Of a DNA stretch of 63,362 nt, positions 54,372 to 62,921 are shown in pieces. The notes beneath the pieces are model-generated. The model was not told the DNA's origin. It saw only the letters and a program-made list of their open reading frames with translations, and did not search any database. A program made the translations under genes and the position numbers. Position 1 is the stretch's first letter. Every line of letters begins with the position of its first letter. Origin of the DNA: SAR116 cluster bacterium AG-337-N21 (GTDB taxonomy: Bacteria; Pseudomonadota; Alphaproteobacteria; Puniceispirillales; Marisalimonadaceae); assembly GCA_003282145.1 (NCBI GenBank), contig QBZZ01000011.1, positions 1 to 63,362 of the forward strand, written 5' to 3'.

Positions 54372-55238
54372 ATGATTAATAACGACAAAACAATTTCTTT
54401 ATTAGAACGTATAGCAAACGCTTTGGATAGATTGGCACCACCAGAAAAAAAAATAGATAATTTACACAAAAGTGAGGGGTTTGTTTATGATTCAAAGACA
54501 GGTCTTATTAGACCAATTAAAGGTATTAATCGTATTCCAATTTCACTTCTTCAAGGCATTGAACCACAAAAAAAGTTACTTCTTGATAACACATTAAATT
54601 TTTCTCAAAACTTAACAGCTAATAATGCGCTCTTGTGGGGAGCAAGAGGAACAGGGAAATCGTCTTTGGTTAAGGCTGTACATGCAGAAATTTTATTAAA
54701 GACAAAATCCACAAATTTAAAATTAGTTGAAATTCATCGTGAAGATATTTCTGAACTTCCAGAATTACTTTATCTACTATCACAAAATGAAAATTTTAAA
54801 TTTATCTTATTATGTGATGATTTATCCTTTGATTCTGGAGAAAACACTTATAAAAGCCTTAAGGCAGCATTAGACGGGGGAATTGAAGGAAAACCTAATA
54901 ATGTAATTTTTTATGCAACATCTAATAGAAGACACCTAATGCCTAGAGATATGATGGAAAATGAAAGATCAACAGCCATTAACCCATCTGAGTCTGTAGA
55001 AGAAAAAGTTTCTTTGTCAGACAGGTTTGGATTATGGATAGGATTTCACAACATGTCTCAAGATACATTCCTAGAAATAGTTTATGGATATTGTGATGAA
55101 TTTAAAATATCAATAGACAAAAATATTTTAAAATCAGAGGCACTTGAATGGTCAATTACCAGAGGAGCCAGATCTGGGAGAGTTGCATGGCAGTTCATAC
55201 AAGATTTAGCTGGAAAAAATAAAATTAAAATATATTAA
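54372..55238 (+). CDS. DUF815 AAA+-type ATPase
   Basis: 288 residues from the ATG (a TTG four codons upstream is possible). Walker A WGARGTGKSS (about 89-98), Walker B FILLCDDLSF, FYATSNRRHLMPRDM as a sensor 1-like strand, and a C-terminal lid ARSGRVAWQFIQDLAG. DUF815 proteins are soluble AAA+-related ATPases of unknown function that commonly sit beside yajC in alphaproteobacteria. Its stop overlaps the convergent nlpD-like stop within the tetranucleotide TTAA. Confidence 0.9.
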   Translation: MINNDKTISLLERIANALDRLAPPEKKIDNLHKSEGFVYDSKTGLIRPIKGINRIPISLLQGIEPQKKLLLDNTLNFSQNLTANNALLWGARGTGKSSLVKAVHAEILLKTKSTNLKLVEIHREDISELPELLYLLSQNENFKFILLCDDLSFDSGENTYKSLKAALDGGIEGKPNNVIFYATSNRRHLMPRDMMENERSTAINPSESVEEKVSLSDRFGLWIGFHNMSQDTFLEIVYGYCDEFKISIDKNILKSEALEWSITRGARSGRVAWQFIQDLAGKNKIKIY

Positions 55239-56143
55239 TTAAGATAATTTACTGGATTAACGGGAGTTCTGTTATATCTTAATTGAAAATGAAATAACCC
55301 ATTATCTGCAGAAGTAAAAGCAATAATATCACCTTTCTTAATTATATCACCTTGTTTTACATTGTATTTACCTAAATTTGAATATGCTGACAACCAGCCG
55401 TTATCATGCTTTACAAGAATAAGGTTCCCAAATTTTTTAATTTGAGATCCAATAAAAGCAACCTTTCCGTCGTACGTAGAATATATTGGCACATTTACAC
55501 CTAATTTTATATCGATTCCATCATAATATTGCCCCTTGCCAAATTTACCAAAACTTTTAGTAACAGTACCTTTTGCTGGCCAAATAAATTTAGGTGAATT
55601 TTTAATTAGGTTTTTTTTACTTTTGTTAAATTTAGGGACTACTAATTTAGATCTATAAACTTTTTCATTAATTATTAAGTCAACGACAGAATAGTCTCTA
55701 ATTTTTGGAATTAAAATTTTGTTACCCACAATTAACTTGTATGGTTTTTGAAGTTTATTAAGTTTAATAACATCTATTTTCTTAACGGCGAACCTTATAG
55801 AAATTTTATCAATAGTATCTCCCTTTTTTAAAACGTATAAATTTTTATTTCTTAAAAATAAAATTTGATTCAACTTTAAATCGTAGGGCTTTGAAAGCTT
55901 ATTATCCTCAATAATGTCTTTTGGAATAACATTATATTTATTTGCAATGCTATAAATTGTTTCATTTTCTTTTACCATTATCATACCATTTAAAGGTATG
56001 TTATTTTTAATTAATTCTTCATATTTATTGAAAACTACAGCTTTTGTCTCTGGGGCATAGTCATTTTTTAAACCTTCAACCAAGTTATTGGTTTGGCAAC
56101 CAAACATAAAAAAAAATAAGATAATTAAATGAAGTTTTAACAA
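55235..56143 (-). CDS. NlpD-like lipoprotein with two LysM repeats and a degenerate M23 domain
   Basis: 302 residues. Lipobox FMFGC gives a lipidated Cys17. Two LysM domains (about 56-100: ENETIYSIANKYNVIPKDII; 103-147: KKGDTIDKISIRFAVKKIDV) bind peptidoglycan. The C-terminal LytM/M23 domain (about 190-300) has GQYYDGIDIKLG where active enzymes have HxGxD, and GLFHFQLRYN in place of HxH, so the zinc site is incomplete: an amidase activator like NlpD/EnvC rather than an endopeptidase. It follows pcm by 50 nt, as nlpD does in many proteobacteria. Confidence 0.9.
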   Translation of the reverse strand: MLKLHLIILFFFMFGCQTNNLVEGLKNDYAPETKAVVFNKYEELIKNNIPLNGMIMVKENETIYSIANKYNVIPKDIIEDNKLSKPYDLKLNQILFLRNKNLYVLKKGDTIDKISIRFAVKKIDVIKLNKLQKPYKLIVGNKILIPKIRDYSVVDLIINEKVYRSKLVVPKFNKSKKNLIKNSPKFIWPAKGTVTKSFGKFGKGQYYDGIDIKLGVNVPIYSTYDGKVAFIGSQIKKFGNLILVKHDNGWLSAYSNLGKYNVKQGDIIKKGDIIAFTSADNGLFHFQLRYNRTPVNPVNYLN

Positions 56144-56193
56144 TTTTTATTTCCCATACTAAATCATTAATGTTTCAAAAAATTAAAAATTAT

Positions 56194-56838
56194 TCAATCT
56201 TTTTCAGTAATTAATGGTACAAAACTAACTTGACCTAAATCTTCCCAAACATCTTCATTTCTGTCATTTCCAATTATAATTTTCTTTAATCTTTGCTGTG
56301 TTTTTGTTTTACCTATTGGTACAACACATGAACCATTAACTCTAATTTGGTTTAATAATCTATTATCTATTTTTTTTACTGCACATGTTATTATCATGTG
56401 ATCAAAAGGTGCTAATTTTGGCCAACCTAAAAATCCATCTCCAAATTCAGAGATTATATTTGTTAACTTAAGCTTTTTAAAACAACTTTGAGCATTAACA
56501 AGTAATGCCTTTATTCTTTCTATAGAGTAAACTCTTCTAGATAAAAGGGATAAAATTGAGGTTTGATAACCAGAACCAGTACCTATTTCTAAAATTACTT
56601 CGTTACCCTTTAGTGATAAAGCCTCAGTCATAAGCGCGACAATGTAAGGTTGACTAATTGTTTGCTCAAAACCAATGGGTAAAGGATTATTTTCATAAGC
56701 ATATGATTGAAATGTAGTTGGTAAAAAAATTTCGCGTGGAATTTTCTCTATGGCTGAAAGAACATCATTGGATGAAATACCCATTGATCTCAAATCCATT
56801 ATGAGATTTGCCTTTTGAATTGAGCTTTCATATAACAT
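56194..56838 (-). CDS. pcm: Protein-L-isoaspartate O-methyltransferase
   Basis: 214 residues. PREIFLPTTFQSYAYENNPLPIG, the substrate-binding ISQPYIVALMTEAL, SAM motif I VILEIGTGSGYQTSIL and RRVYSIERI are conserved PCMT elements. It repairs isoaspartyl residues in aged proteins using SAM. One nt separates it from surE upstream. Confidence 0.95.
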   Translation of the reverse strand: MLYESSIQKANLIMDLRSMGISSNDVLSAIEKIPREIFLPTTFQSYAYENNPLPIGFEQTISQPYIVALMTEALSLKGNEVILEIGTGSGYQTSILSLLSRRVYSIERIKALLVNAQSCFKKLKLTNIISEFGDGFLGWPKLAPFDHMIITCAVKKIDNRLLNQIRVNGSCVVPIGKTKTQQRLKKIIIGNDRNEDVWEDLGQVSFVPLITEKD

Positions 56839-56839
56839 C

Positions 56840-57598
56840 TTAAGAGATCTTCAAATTATTTATAATTATATTATTAGTTAAATTTAATAATAATGGAGTT
56901 ATTGAAATTTTATTTTTCTTTAAAGTTTCTAAATCTGAATTTAAAACACATTCATTGTGGTTTATCATTCTTCCTATGCTAAAAGAATTATTATCTTGAC
57001 TAAAAATAATTTCATCTGCTTTTTTTTGGGAAGCTAACTCAGTAAATAAATAATCTTTACTTTTTATAATTTCAGAAAATATAAAAGGAAAATTAACATT
57101 ATAAAATTTTGGATGACCTAAATTTAAATCAAGTAGATAATTTATAACATTTAAAGCATTATTTTTAGAATTCTTGTAGGAATAAATATTATTATCTCCA
57201 CCATATTGACTTAATGCAATAGAGTTGATACCTCTAACTGCGCCTTCCCAAGCAGCAGCCACAGTACCTGAATAAGACACCTCATCTCCAATGTTACTAC
57301 CTGCATTTATTCCACTTAAAATTAGATCAGGTTTATCCGATTTAAAAATATGATTTAAAGCAAAAATCATACAATCTGTTGGTGTTCCATCTACAATCCA
57401 ATTATAATTTGATATTTTTTTATAATTAATGTTATTCCTAATAGTTATAGACTTAGATTTAGCTGATTGGTTTTTTTCGGGAGAAATTACATAAACATTT
57501 TTTCCAAGCTTTTCTGCAATTTCTAACAATATTTTTATACCAATAGCATTATAACCGTCATCATTTGTTATAAGAATGTTATTTAATTTTTTTTTCAT
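56840..57598 (-). CDS. surE: 5'/3'-nucleotidase SurE
   Basis: 252 residues. Metal-binding ILITNDDGYNAIGI (Asp13-Asp14), SAKSKSIT, DGTPTDCMIFALNH, LSGINAGSNIGDEVSYSGTVAAAWEG and NVNFPF match SurE, a divalent-metal nucleotidase. It lies 5 nt after serS and 1 nt before pcm, the standard surE-pcm pair. Confidence 0.96.
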   Translation of the reverse strand: MKKKLNNILITNDDGYNAIGIKILLEIAEKLGKNVYVISPEKNQSAKSKSITIRNNINYKKISNYNWIVDGTPTDCMIFALNHIFKSDKPDLILSGINAGSNIGDEVSYSGTVAAAWEGAVRGINSIALSQYGGDNNIYSYKNSKNNALNVINYLLDLNLGHPKFYNVNFPFIFSEIIKSKDYLFTELASQKKADEIIFSQDNNSFSIGRMINHNECVLNSDLETLKKNKISITPLLLNLTNNIIINNLKIS

Positions 57599-57603
57599 AT
57601 ATT

Positions 57604-58893
57604 TCAGTTTGGAATGTCAATTTTCAGTGTCCCTTTCATATAAGGTACTAACACATCAGGTATTAAAACAGATCCATCTATCTGTTGATAATTTTCTAAT
57701 ATAGCTATTATTGTTCTGCCTATAGCAAGTCCAGAGCCATTTAAAGTATGTAAATAATCAATTTTATTAGTTTCTTTATCCTTAAATTTTGCATTCATTC
57801 TTCTCGCTTGAAAATCTCCGCAATTAGAGCAAGAAGATATTTCTCTGTAAGCACCCTTACCTTTGTTTTGACCAGGCAGCCAAACTTCTAAGTCATATGT
57901 CTTTTTTGCAGAGAAACCAACATCTCCAGAACATAATTTCATTACTCTATAAGGTAATTTTAATTTTTGAAGAATAGTTTCTGCACATATAACTAAACGA
58001 TCTAATTCATGATTAGATTCTAAAGGATTAGTTATAAAAACCATTTCAACTTTAGAGAACTGATGCTGTCTGATCATTCCTCTTGTATCTGCCCCAGCGG
58101 CACCTGCTTCTGATCTAAAACAAGGAGTATTAGCTACAAATCTTAAGGGCAATATTTTTTTATCAACTATTTCATTACTTACAATATTAGTTAATGGAAC
58201 CTCAGCTGTAGGTATTAACCATCTATTATCTGTTGTGTTAAAAAGGTCTTGTGAAAACTTTGGGAGCTGTCCAGTGCCAAACAAAGCGTCTTCCCTAACA
58301 ATATAAGGAGGAGAAACTTCTTCAAAATCAAATTCGCTTAAATGAGTATCCAGCATAAACGATGAAAGTGCCCTCTCCAACAAAGCTAACTGACCTCTTA
58401 ACAAAACAAACCTCGAACCGGAAATTTTTACACCTGTCTTAAAATCCAGTTCGTTTAATATTTCACCAATCGCTACGTGATCTTTTGGTTTAAAGGAGAA
58501 TTCAGGCTTATTCCCCCAATCTTTAACAAATACATTTTGAAATTCAGTTTCACCATCTGGAACATCTTCATCTAAATAATTAGGCAGTTCTTTTAAAATA
58601 TCATTTAAGTCCTTTGATAATTTTTTAATTTTATCGTCTAATTGACTTAAATCAGATTTATAACTTTCTAAATTTAATTTTAAACTTGATACATCTGAAC
58701 CAATTGATAATAACTTTCCGATTTCCTTAGAAGCAGTATTTCTTTTTTGCTGTATCGTTTGAATTTCTGTTTGATAACCTCGTATTGAGGTATCAATTTC
58801 AAGAATAAACGAAGATTTTATATCTAAACCTCTCCTTCTCATTAGTTTTTCAAATTCTTCAGGATAATTTCTTATAAATTTAATATCATGCAT
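57604..58893 (-). CDS. serS: Seryl-tRNA synthetase
   Basis: 429 residues. An N-terminal long antiparallel coiled coil (about 30-100) grips tRNA-Ser; class II motif 2 FRSEAGAAGADTRGMIRQHQFSKVEMV and motif 3 NGSGLAIGRTIIAILENYQ, with TAEVPLTN before motif 2. The YREISSCSNCGDFQARR segment is intact. Positioned between tatC and surE as in other alphaproteobacteria. Confidence 0.98.
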   Translation of the reverse strand: MHDIKFIRNYPEEFEKLMRRRGLDIKSSFILEIDTSIRGYQTEIQTIQQKRNTASKEIGKLLSIGSDVSSLKLNLESYKSDLSQLDDKIKKLSKDLNDILKELPNYLDEDVPDGETEFQNVFVKDWGNKPEFSFKPKDHVAIGEILNELDFKTGVKISGSRFVLLRGQLALLERALSSFMLDTHLSEFDFEEVSPPYIVREDALFGTGQLPKFSQDLFNTTDNRWLIPTAEVPLTNIVSNEIVDKKILPLRFVANTPCFRSEAGAAGADTRGMIRQHQFSKVEMVFITNPLESNHELDRLVICAETILQKLKLPYRVMKLCSGDVGFSAKKTYDLEVWLPGQNKGKGAYREISSCSNCGDFQARRMNAKFKDKETNKIDYLHTLNGSGLAIGRTIIAILENYQQIDGSVLIPDVLVPYMKGTLKIDIPN

Positions 58894-58910
58894 AATATTT
58901 CTCGTCTAAT

Positions 58911-59687
58911 TCAATTGGTACTAAGAAATTTTGAAAATATTATAGAAATTTCGTATAAAGCAATAATAGGTAAAGCAAGCAAAATTTGTGAGATAACATC
59001 AGGAGGTGTTAAAATTGCAGCAATCACAAAAGCTGTTAAAATTGCATATTTTCTCTTACTAGCCAAATCTTCTGGAGTAATTATGCCAGTCTTGACAAGT
59101 AATAATAATATAACGGGTAATTCAAAACATAATCCAAAAGCAAAAATTAATTTCATTATTAAAGACAAATATTCAGATATCCTGGGCTCTAATTCAATAG
59201 GTAACGAACCGTCAACACTGCTGACTTGGAATGAAAGGAAAAAGTCCCAGGCTAATGGGATTACAATATAATAAACCATCGCAGCACCTGCTATAAAAAG
59301 GACTGGAGTAGCAAGCAAGAAAGGAAGAAAAGCTTTTTTTTCATTTTTGTATAAACCTGGAGCTACAAAACGCCATACTTGTATTAAAAAAATTGGTAAT
59401 GAAACACATATTGATATAAAAAAAGCTACTTTAACTTGAGTAAAAAAACCTTCATGTAATGCTGTGTAAATCATTCTACCACCGTTTTCTAATATTTGCG
59501 ATGCTAGAGGAGCTTGCAGAAAATTATAAACAATATCAGCTAGATTTTGATTGTCGCTTGTAAATTTTATAAAGCACAAAAAAAACAGGAATAAAAAAGC
59601 GCAAAAAGAAACTAAAAGCCTATTTCTTAATTCAATTAAGTGATCTAATAGTGTCATATTATGTTCTGATTTTTTTACTTTTGCCAT
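58911..59687 (-). CDS. tatC: Twin-arginine translocase subunit TatC
   Basis: 258 residues, six TM helices. The N-terminal MTLLDHLIELRNRLLVS and the FFLSFQV...LSLIMKLIFAFGLCFELPV block with the conserved Glu of the signal-peptide site are TatC hallmarks; SKRKYAILTAFVIAAILTPPDVISQ closes the core. Starts 16 nt after tatB. Confidence 0.97.
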   Translation of the reverse strand: MAKVKKSEHNMTLLDHLIELRNRLLVSFCAFLFLFFLCFIKFTSDNQNLADIVYNFLQAPLASQILENGGRMIYTALHEGFFTQVKVAFFISICVSLPIFLIQVWRFVAPGLYKNEKKAFLPFLLATPVLFIAGAAMVYYIVIPLAWDFFLSFQVSSVDGSLPIELEPRISEYLSLIMKLIFAFGLCFELPVILLLLVKTGIITPEDLASKRKYAILTAFVIAAILTPPDVISQILLALPIIALYEISIIFSKFLSTN

Positions 59688-59703
59688 AGTAAATTCTTAA
59701 ATA

Positions 59704-60066
59704 TTATTTTTTAACAATTTTAGAAGTTTTGTTTTGTTTAAATGATGTGTTTTGAGAGTTTTTAATTTCATTAATATCGTCCTTCAAAGATTTTACGTTT
59801 ATCTCATTTTGAAAATCTTTGATATCGCTTATTTCAGAATCAATGATGGAATTATTTTCTATTTTACTAACTTCCTTTCTTAGGTCTGATATCTCAGATT
59901 CGTTAGCTAAATCATCAATTCCAGAGTGGAATTGAGAAGCCATTGATTTTATTTTTCTAACAAAAGTTGTAATTGATCTTAACACTTTTGGTAAATCTTT
60001 AGGCCCAACTACAATAAGTAACACAAAAGAAATTAGAAGAAATTCTGGAAAACCAATATCTAGCAT
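59704..60066 (-). CDS. tatB: Twin-arginine translocase subunit TatB
   Basis: 120 residues: MLDIGFPEFLLISFVLLIVVGPKDLPKVLR is the TatB membrane helix plus amphipathic helix, with Glu8 and the GP hinge; the remainder is a charged tail with repeated DIKDFQNEIN-like helices. Lies between tatA and tatC. Confidence 0.95.
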   Translation of the reverse strand: MLDIGFPEFLLISFVLLIVVGPKDLPKVLRSITTFVRKIKSMASQFHSGIDDLANESEISDLRKEVSKIENNSIIDSEISDIKDFQNEINVKSLKDDINEIKNSQNTSFKQNKTSKIVKK

Positions 60067-60088
60067 TTAGAACTTTCTGAAAAGATTG

Positions 60089-60340
60089 TTAAGATTTCTT
60101 TTTAACAGTTTGTTTCTTTTTTGCTGATTTTTTAACTGTTTTCTTTTTAGGGCTAGCTTTCTGTTCAGAAATAACCTCAACTTCCTCTTCATTTTTCTTA
60201 TTAGATTTAACTTGATCTTTGAAGTTTTTTAGACCTTTTCCAAAATCACCCATTATGCTAGATAATTTACCTTTTCCACCAAATAAGATAAGAACAACTA
60301 TCAAGACGATAATCCAATGCCAAATACTAAATGCACCCAT
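60089..60340 (-). CDS. tatA: Twin-arginine translocase subunit TatA
   Basis: 83 residues: [41 protein letters not shown] gives the short TM helix, FGG hinge and amphipathic helix; the C-terminal 30 residues are Lys-rich ([19 protein letters not shown]). First of tatABC, separated by 79 nt from the ABC ATPase gene upstream. Confidence 0.96.
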   Translation of the reverse strand: MGAFSIWHWIIVLIVVLILFGGKGKLSSIMGDFGKGLKNFKDQVKSNKKNEEEVEVISEQKASPKKKTVKKSAKKKQTVKKKS

Positions 60341-60419
60341 AATATTTACTCCTAAAATTATAAAACATTTATAACTTATTTAGTATTATATGTAATTTTT
60401 ATTTTTTTTAATATTAAAA

Positions 60420-61496
60420 TTATTGCTTAAAAACAAAAATTTGTGAAGGATCACTAGAAACAAAAACTTTTTCATTTGTGTTAAAGAAGTTTAATCCAGG
60501 AATTTTAGCATGAATATGAAAATTTGATTGGTTAACCTTTAAAGATAAATGAACTAACGTTGAACCTGCCAATAATCTGGCTTCCATTACATAGCCAAAA
60601 TAAGGTGAAGTAACAAATTCAGGTTGTTTGTACTTCTTTAAATTTAATTTATTTTCAGCAAAAACATTAATAGCTTCGTTTCTTATGACAATCTTTACTT
60701 TTTTGTTATTGAACTTATTTGGACATTTAAAAGTACCTAAAACAGTATTTACAGACCCATCCTCTACTATTCCTTCAAAAACATTAATCTCTCCAAAAAA
60801 CTCCGCAATGAAAGCAGATTTAGGACGCAAATACAAATCTATCGGACTTCCAAACTGTTCAATAGAACCATTATTTAAAATACCAATTTTATCTGACATA
60901 AACATCGCTTCTTCTGGGTCATGAGTTACAAGTAAGGCAGAAATATTATGCTCTCTTAGTATGTGTAACATTTGGTCCCTAATTTTTTCTTTCAACCTTG
61001 AATCAAGGTTTGAAAAAGGTTCGTCTAAAAAAATAATTTTGGGATCACTCGCCATTGCTCTAACCAGTGCTACTTGCTGTTGTTGCCCTCCTGACAATTC
61101 ATGTGGGTATTTTTCTGACAATCTTGAAATATTGATTTCTTTCATCAAGCTTTCTATTTTATTTTTTTGTTTTTCTATTTCAATAGATGTCATTCCAAAA
61201 AAAATATTCTGTAATATTGTCAAATGTGGGAATAGAGCACAGTCTTGAAAAACATAACCAACATCTCTTTTTTCTGTATTAAGATGAATATTGGGAGATG
61301 ATACTATTTCATTATTTAATTTAATCTCACCATTCTGAAGTTTTTCAATACCACTAGCTAATTTAAGTAAGGTAGTTTTACCGCAACCGGATGGTCCTAA
61401 TAAAGAAACTACTTCACCATATTCAAGCTTCATCGAGAAATCATTCAAAATTTTTTGTTTATTATATGAATGAGATATGTTTAAAAACTCTAACAA
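60420..61496 (-). CDS. Orphan FbpC/PotA-type ABC transporter ATP-binding protein
   Basis: 358 residues. Walker A GPSGCGKTT (34-42), VFQDCALFPHLTILQNI, signature ELSGGQQQQVALVRAM, Walker B IIFLDEPFSNLDSRL, switch THDPEEAMF; then IAEFFGEINVFEG and a C-terminal TOBE-like domain of about 120 residues. Closest to the Fe3+/spermidine ATPases. No permease or binding-protein gene is adjacent; it lies between scpB and tatA, where other alphaproteobacteria usually have nothing. Its partner must be elsewhere. Confidence 0.9.
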   Translation of the reverse strand: MLEFLNISHSYNKQKILNDFSMKLEYGEVVSLLGPSGCGKTTLLKLASGIEKLQNGEIKLNNEIVSSPNIHLNTEKRDVGYVFQDCALFPHLTILQNIFFGMTSIEIEKQKNKIESLMKEINISRLSEKYPHELSGGQQQQVALVRAMASDPKIIFLDEPFSNLDSRLKEKIRDQMLHILREHNISALLVTHDPEEAMFMSDKIGILNNGSIEQFGSPIDLYLRPKSAFIAEFFGEINVFEGIVEDGSVNTVLGTFKCPNKFNNKKVKIVIRNEAINVFAENKLNLKKYKQPEFVTSPYFGYVMEARLLAGSTLVHLSLKVNQSNFHIHAKIPGLNFFNTNEKVFVSSDPSQIFVFKQ

Positions 61497-61530
61497 AAAA
61501 ATCCCAATATTAAAAAAGTTAAATAAGTAT

Positions 61531-62118
61531 TTAATCTATTGATTGATCACTAAAAATTATTTTATTTTTATCAAGAAGCCCAGAACTTTTTAAATCTTCA
61601 ATTCCAGGAAGTTCATTGATTTCTTTTAAACCAAAATGATCTAAAAAATTATTGGATGTTTTCCAAGTTAGAGGGTTACCAGGCGTTGCTCTTCTTTGGC
61701 CAGGTTTTATCCAACCTAATTCTAATAACAGATCTATTGTACCTCTACTAAGAGAAACACCTCTAATATTTTCAATTTCTGATCGAGTAATTGGTTGATG
61801 ATAAGCAATAATTGCTAGGGTTTCAGTTGCTGCTCTAGATAAAGGTTTAGGAACTATTCTTTCTATGTTCAAATATTCTGAAACTTCGGAGGAAGTCCTA
61901 AAGGCATAAGAGTTACTTATTGTGTATAAATTTACCCCACTAGACATATATTTTTTTTCTAAAGCAATTAAAATTTTATCAAGTTGTTTATGGTCAGTAA
62001 TTGTTTTTTGTAATTCTGAGTATGGAATAGGTTCAGCTGAAGAAAAAATCAAAGCCTCAACAATCTTTTGGTTTAAACCAAAATCAATATTTTTATAATC
62101 TTTATTTAAATTTTTCAT
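61531..62118 (-). CDS. scpB: Segregation and condensation protein B
   Basis: 195 residues, two winged-helix domains: VEALIFSSAEPIPYSELQK, then the ScpB signature RAATETLAIIAYHQPITRSEIENIRGVSLSRGTIDLLLELGWIKPGQRRATPGNPLTWKT. It works with ScpA and SMC in chromosome compaction. It begins 43 nt after scpA. Confidence 0.95.
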   Translation of the reverse strand: MKNLNKDYKNIDFGLNQKIVEALIFSSAEPIPYSELQKTITDHKQLDKILIALEKKYMSSGVNLYTISNSYAFRTSSEVSEYLNIERIVPKPLSRAATETLAIIAYHQPITRSEIENIRGVSLSRGTIDLLLELGWIKPGQRRATPGNPLTWKTSNNFLDHFGLKEINELPGIEDLKSSGLLDKNKIIFSDQSID

Positions 62119-62161
62119 AAATTCACCAAATCATGTGTCAAATATTATTAAGATGTATATT

Positions 62162-62914
62162 TCATTTATTTTTAAAACTTATTAAAATTTTGTCATTAAA
62201 TTTATCTTGTCTTAAGAATATATCACCCTCTTTTACAAGTTCCAAAGATGCTACAAAATGTGAAGCTAAAGCAGATTTTATTTCAAGTTTATCTTTTATG
62301 TTTTTTGGAATAAATTCTAGTAAATTCATCCAACCATTAGATGTTTTTACAAAACTTTTTATTCTATTTATAGCATCTTCAACAGAATAAAATTTTGTTT
62401 CAGCAATAGTTATTGATTTATTATTATCTTGTGTAACAATTTTTCCATAAGTTTTGATTAAATCAAATAAACTTAACTCATAATGCACTTTATTATTATT
62501 ATTAAAAAACTCTGGATCACCTCTTTTAAAAAAATGAGTTCCTAATTGATGTTTTTTAAAAAGAAGTTTTGATACTTTTTGAATACCTTCTAACCTCTTT
62601 ATTTGAAATTCTAATAACTCCGACATTTCTTCAGCAGTATACGAGTTTTTAATTTTATCATCAGGTAATAATAGTTTTGATTTTAAAAAAGCAAGCCAAG
62701 CTCCCATTACAAGGTACTCAGCGGCAATATCAATATCCTTTTTTATAGCATGATCTAGGAATTCTAAATATTGTTCTGCTAATTTAAGTATTGATAATTT
62801 AGTTAAATCAATTTTATGATCTCTAGCTAAACTCAAAAGTAAATCAATAGGTCCTTCAAATCCGTCTAAGCTCAAGCTTAATACATCTATTTTAGGATTA
62901 ATTAATTTTGACAT
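62162..62914 (-). CDS. scpA: Segregation and condensation protein A (kleisin)
   Basis: 250 residues. N-terminal kleisin helix-turn-helix LSLDGFEGPIDLLLSLARDHKIDLTKLSILKLAEQYLEFL and AAEYLVMGAWLAFLKSKLLLPDD; C-terminal winged helix DAINRIKSFVKTSNGWMNLLEFI ... SHFVASLELVKEGDIFLRQ. It starts 7 nt after the SPOR-domain gene, with no nagZ between. Confidence 0.95.
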   Translation of the reverse strand: MSKLINPKIDVLSLSLDGFEGPIDLLLSLARDHKIDLTKLSILKLAEQYLEFLDHAIKKDIDIAAEYLVMGAWLAFLKSKLLLPDDKIKNSYTAEEMSELLEFQIKRLEGIQKVSKLLFKKHQLGTHFFKRGDPEFFNNNNKVHYELSLFDLIKTYGKIVTQDNNKSITIAETKFYSVEDAINRIKSFVKTSNGWMNLLEFIPKNIKDKLEIKSALASHFVASLELVKEGDIFLRQDKFNDKILISFKNK

Positions 62915-62921
62915 GTTTTGC

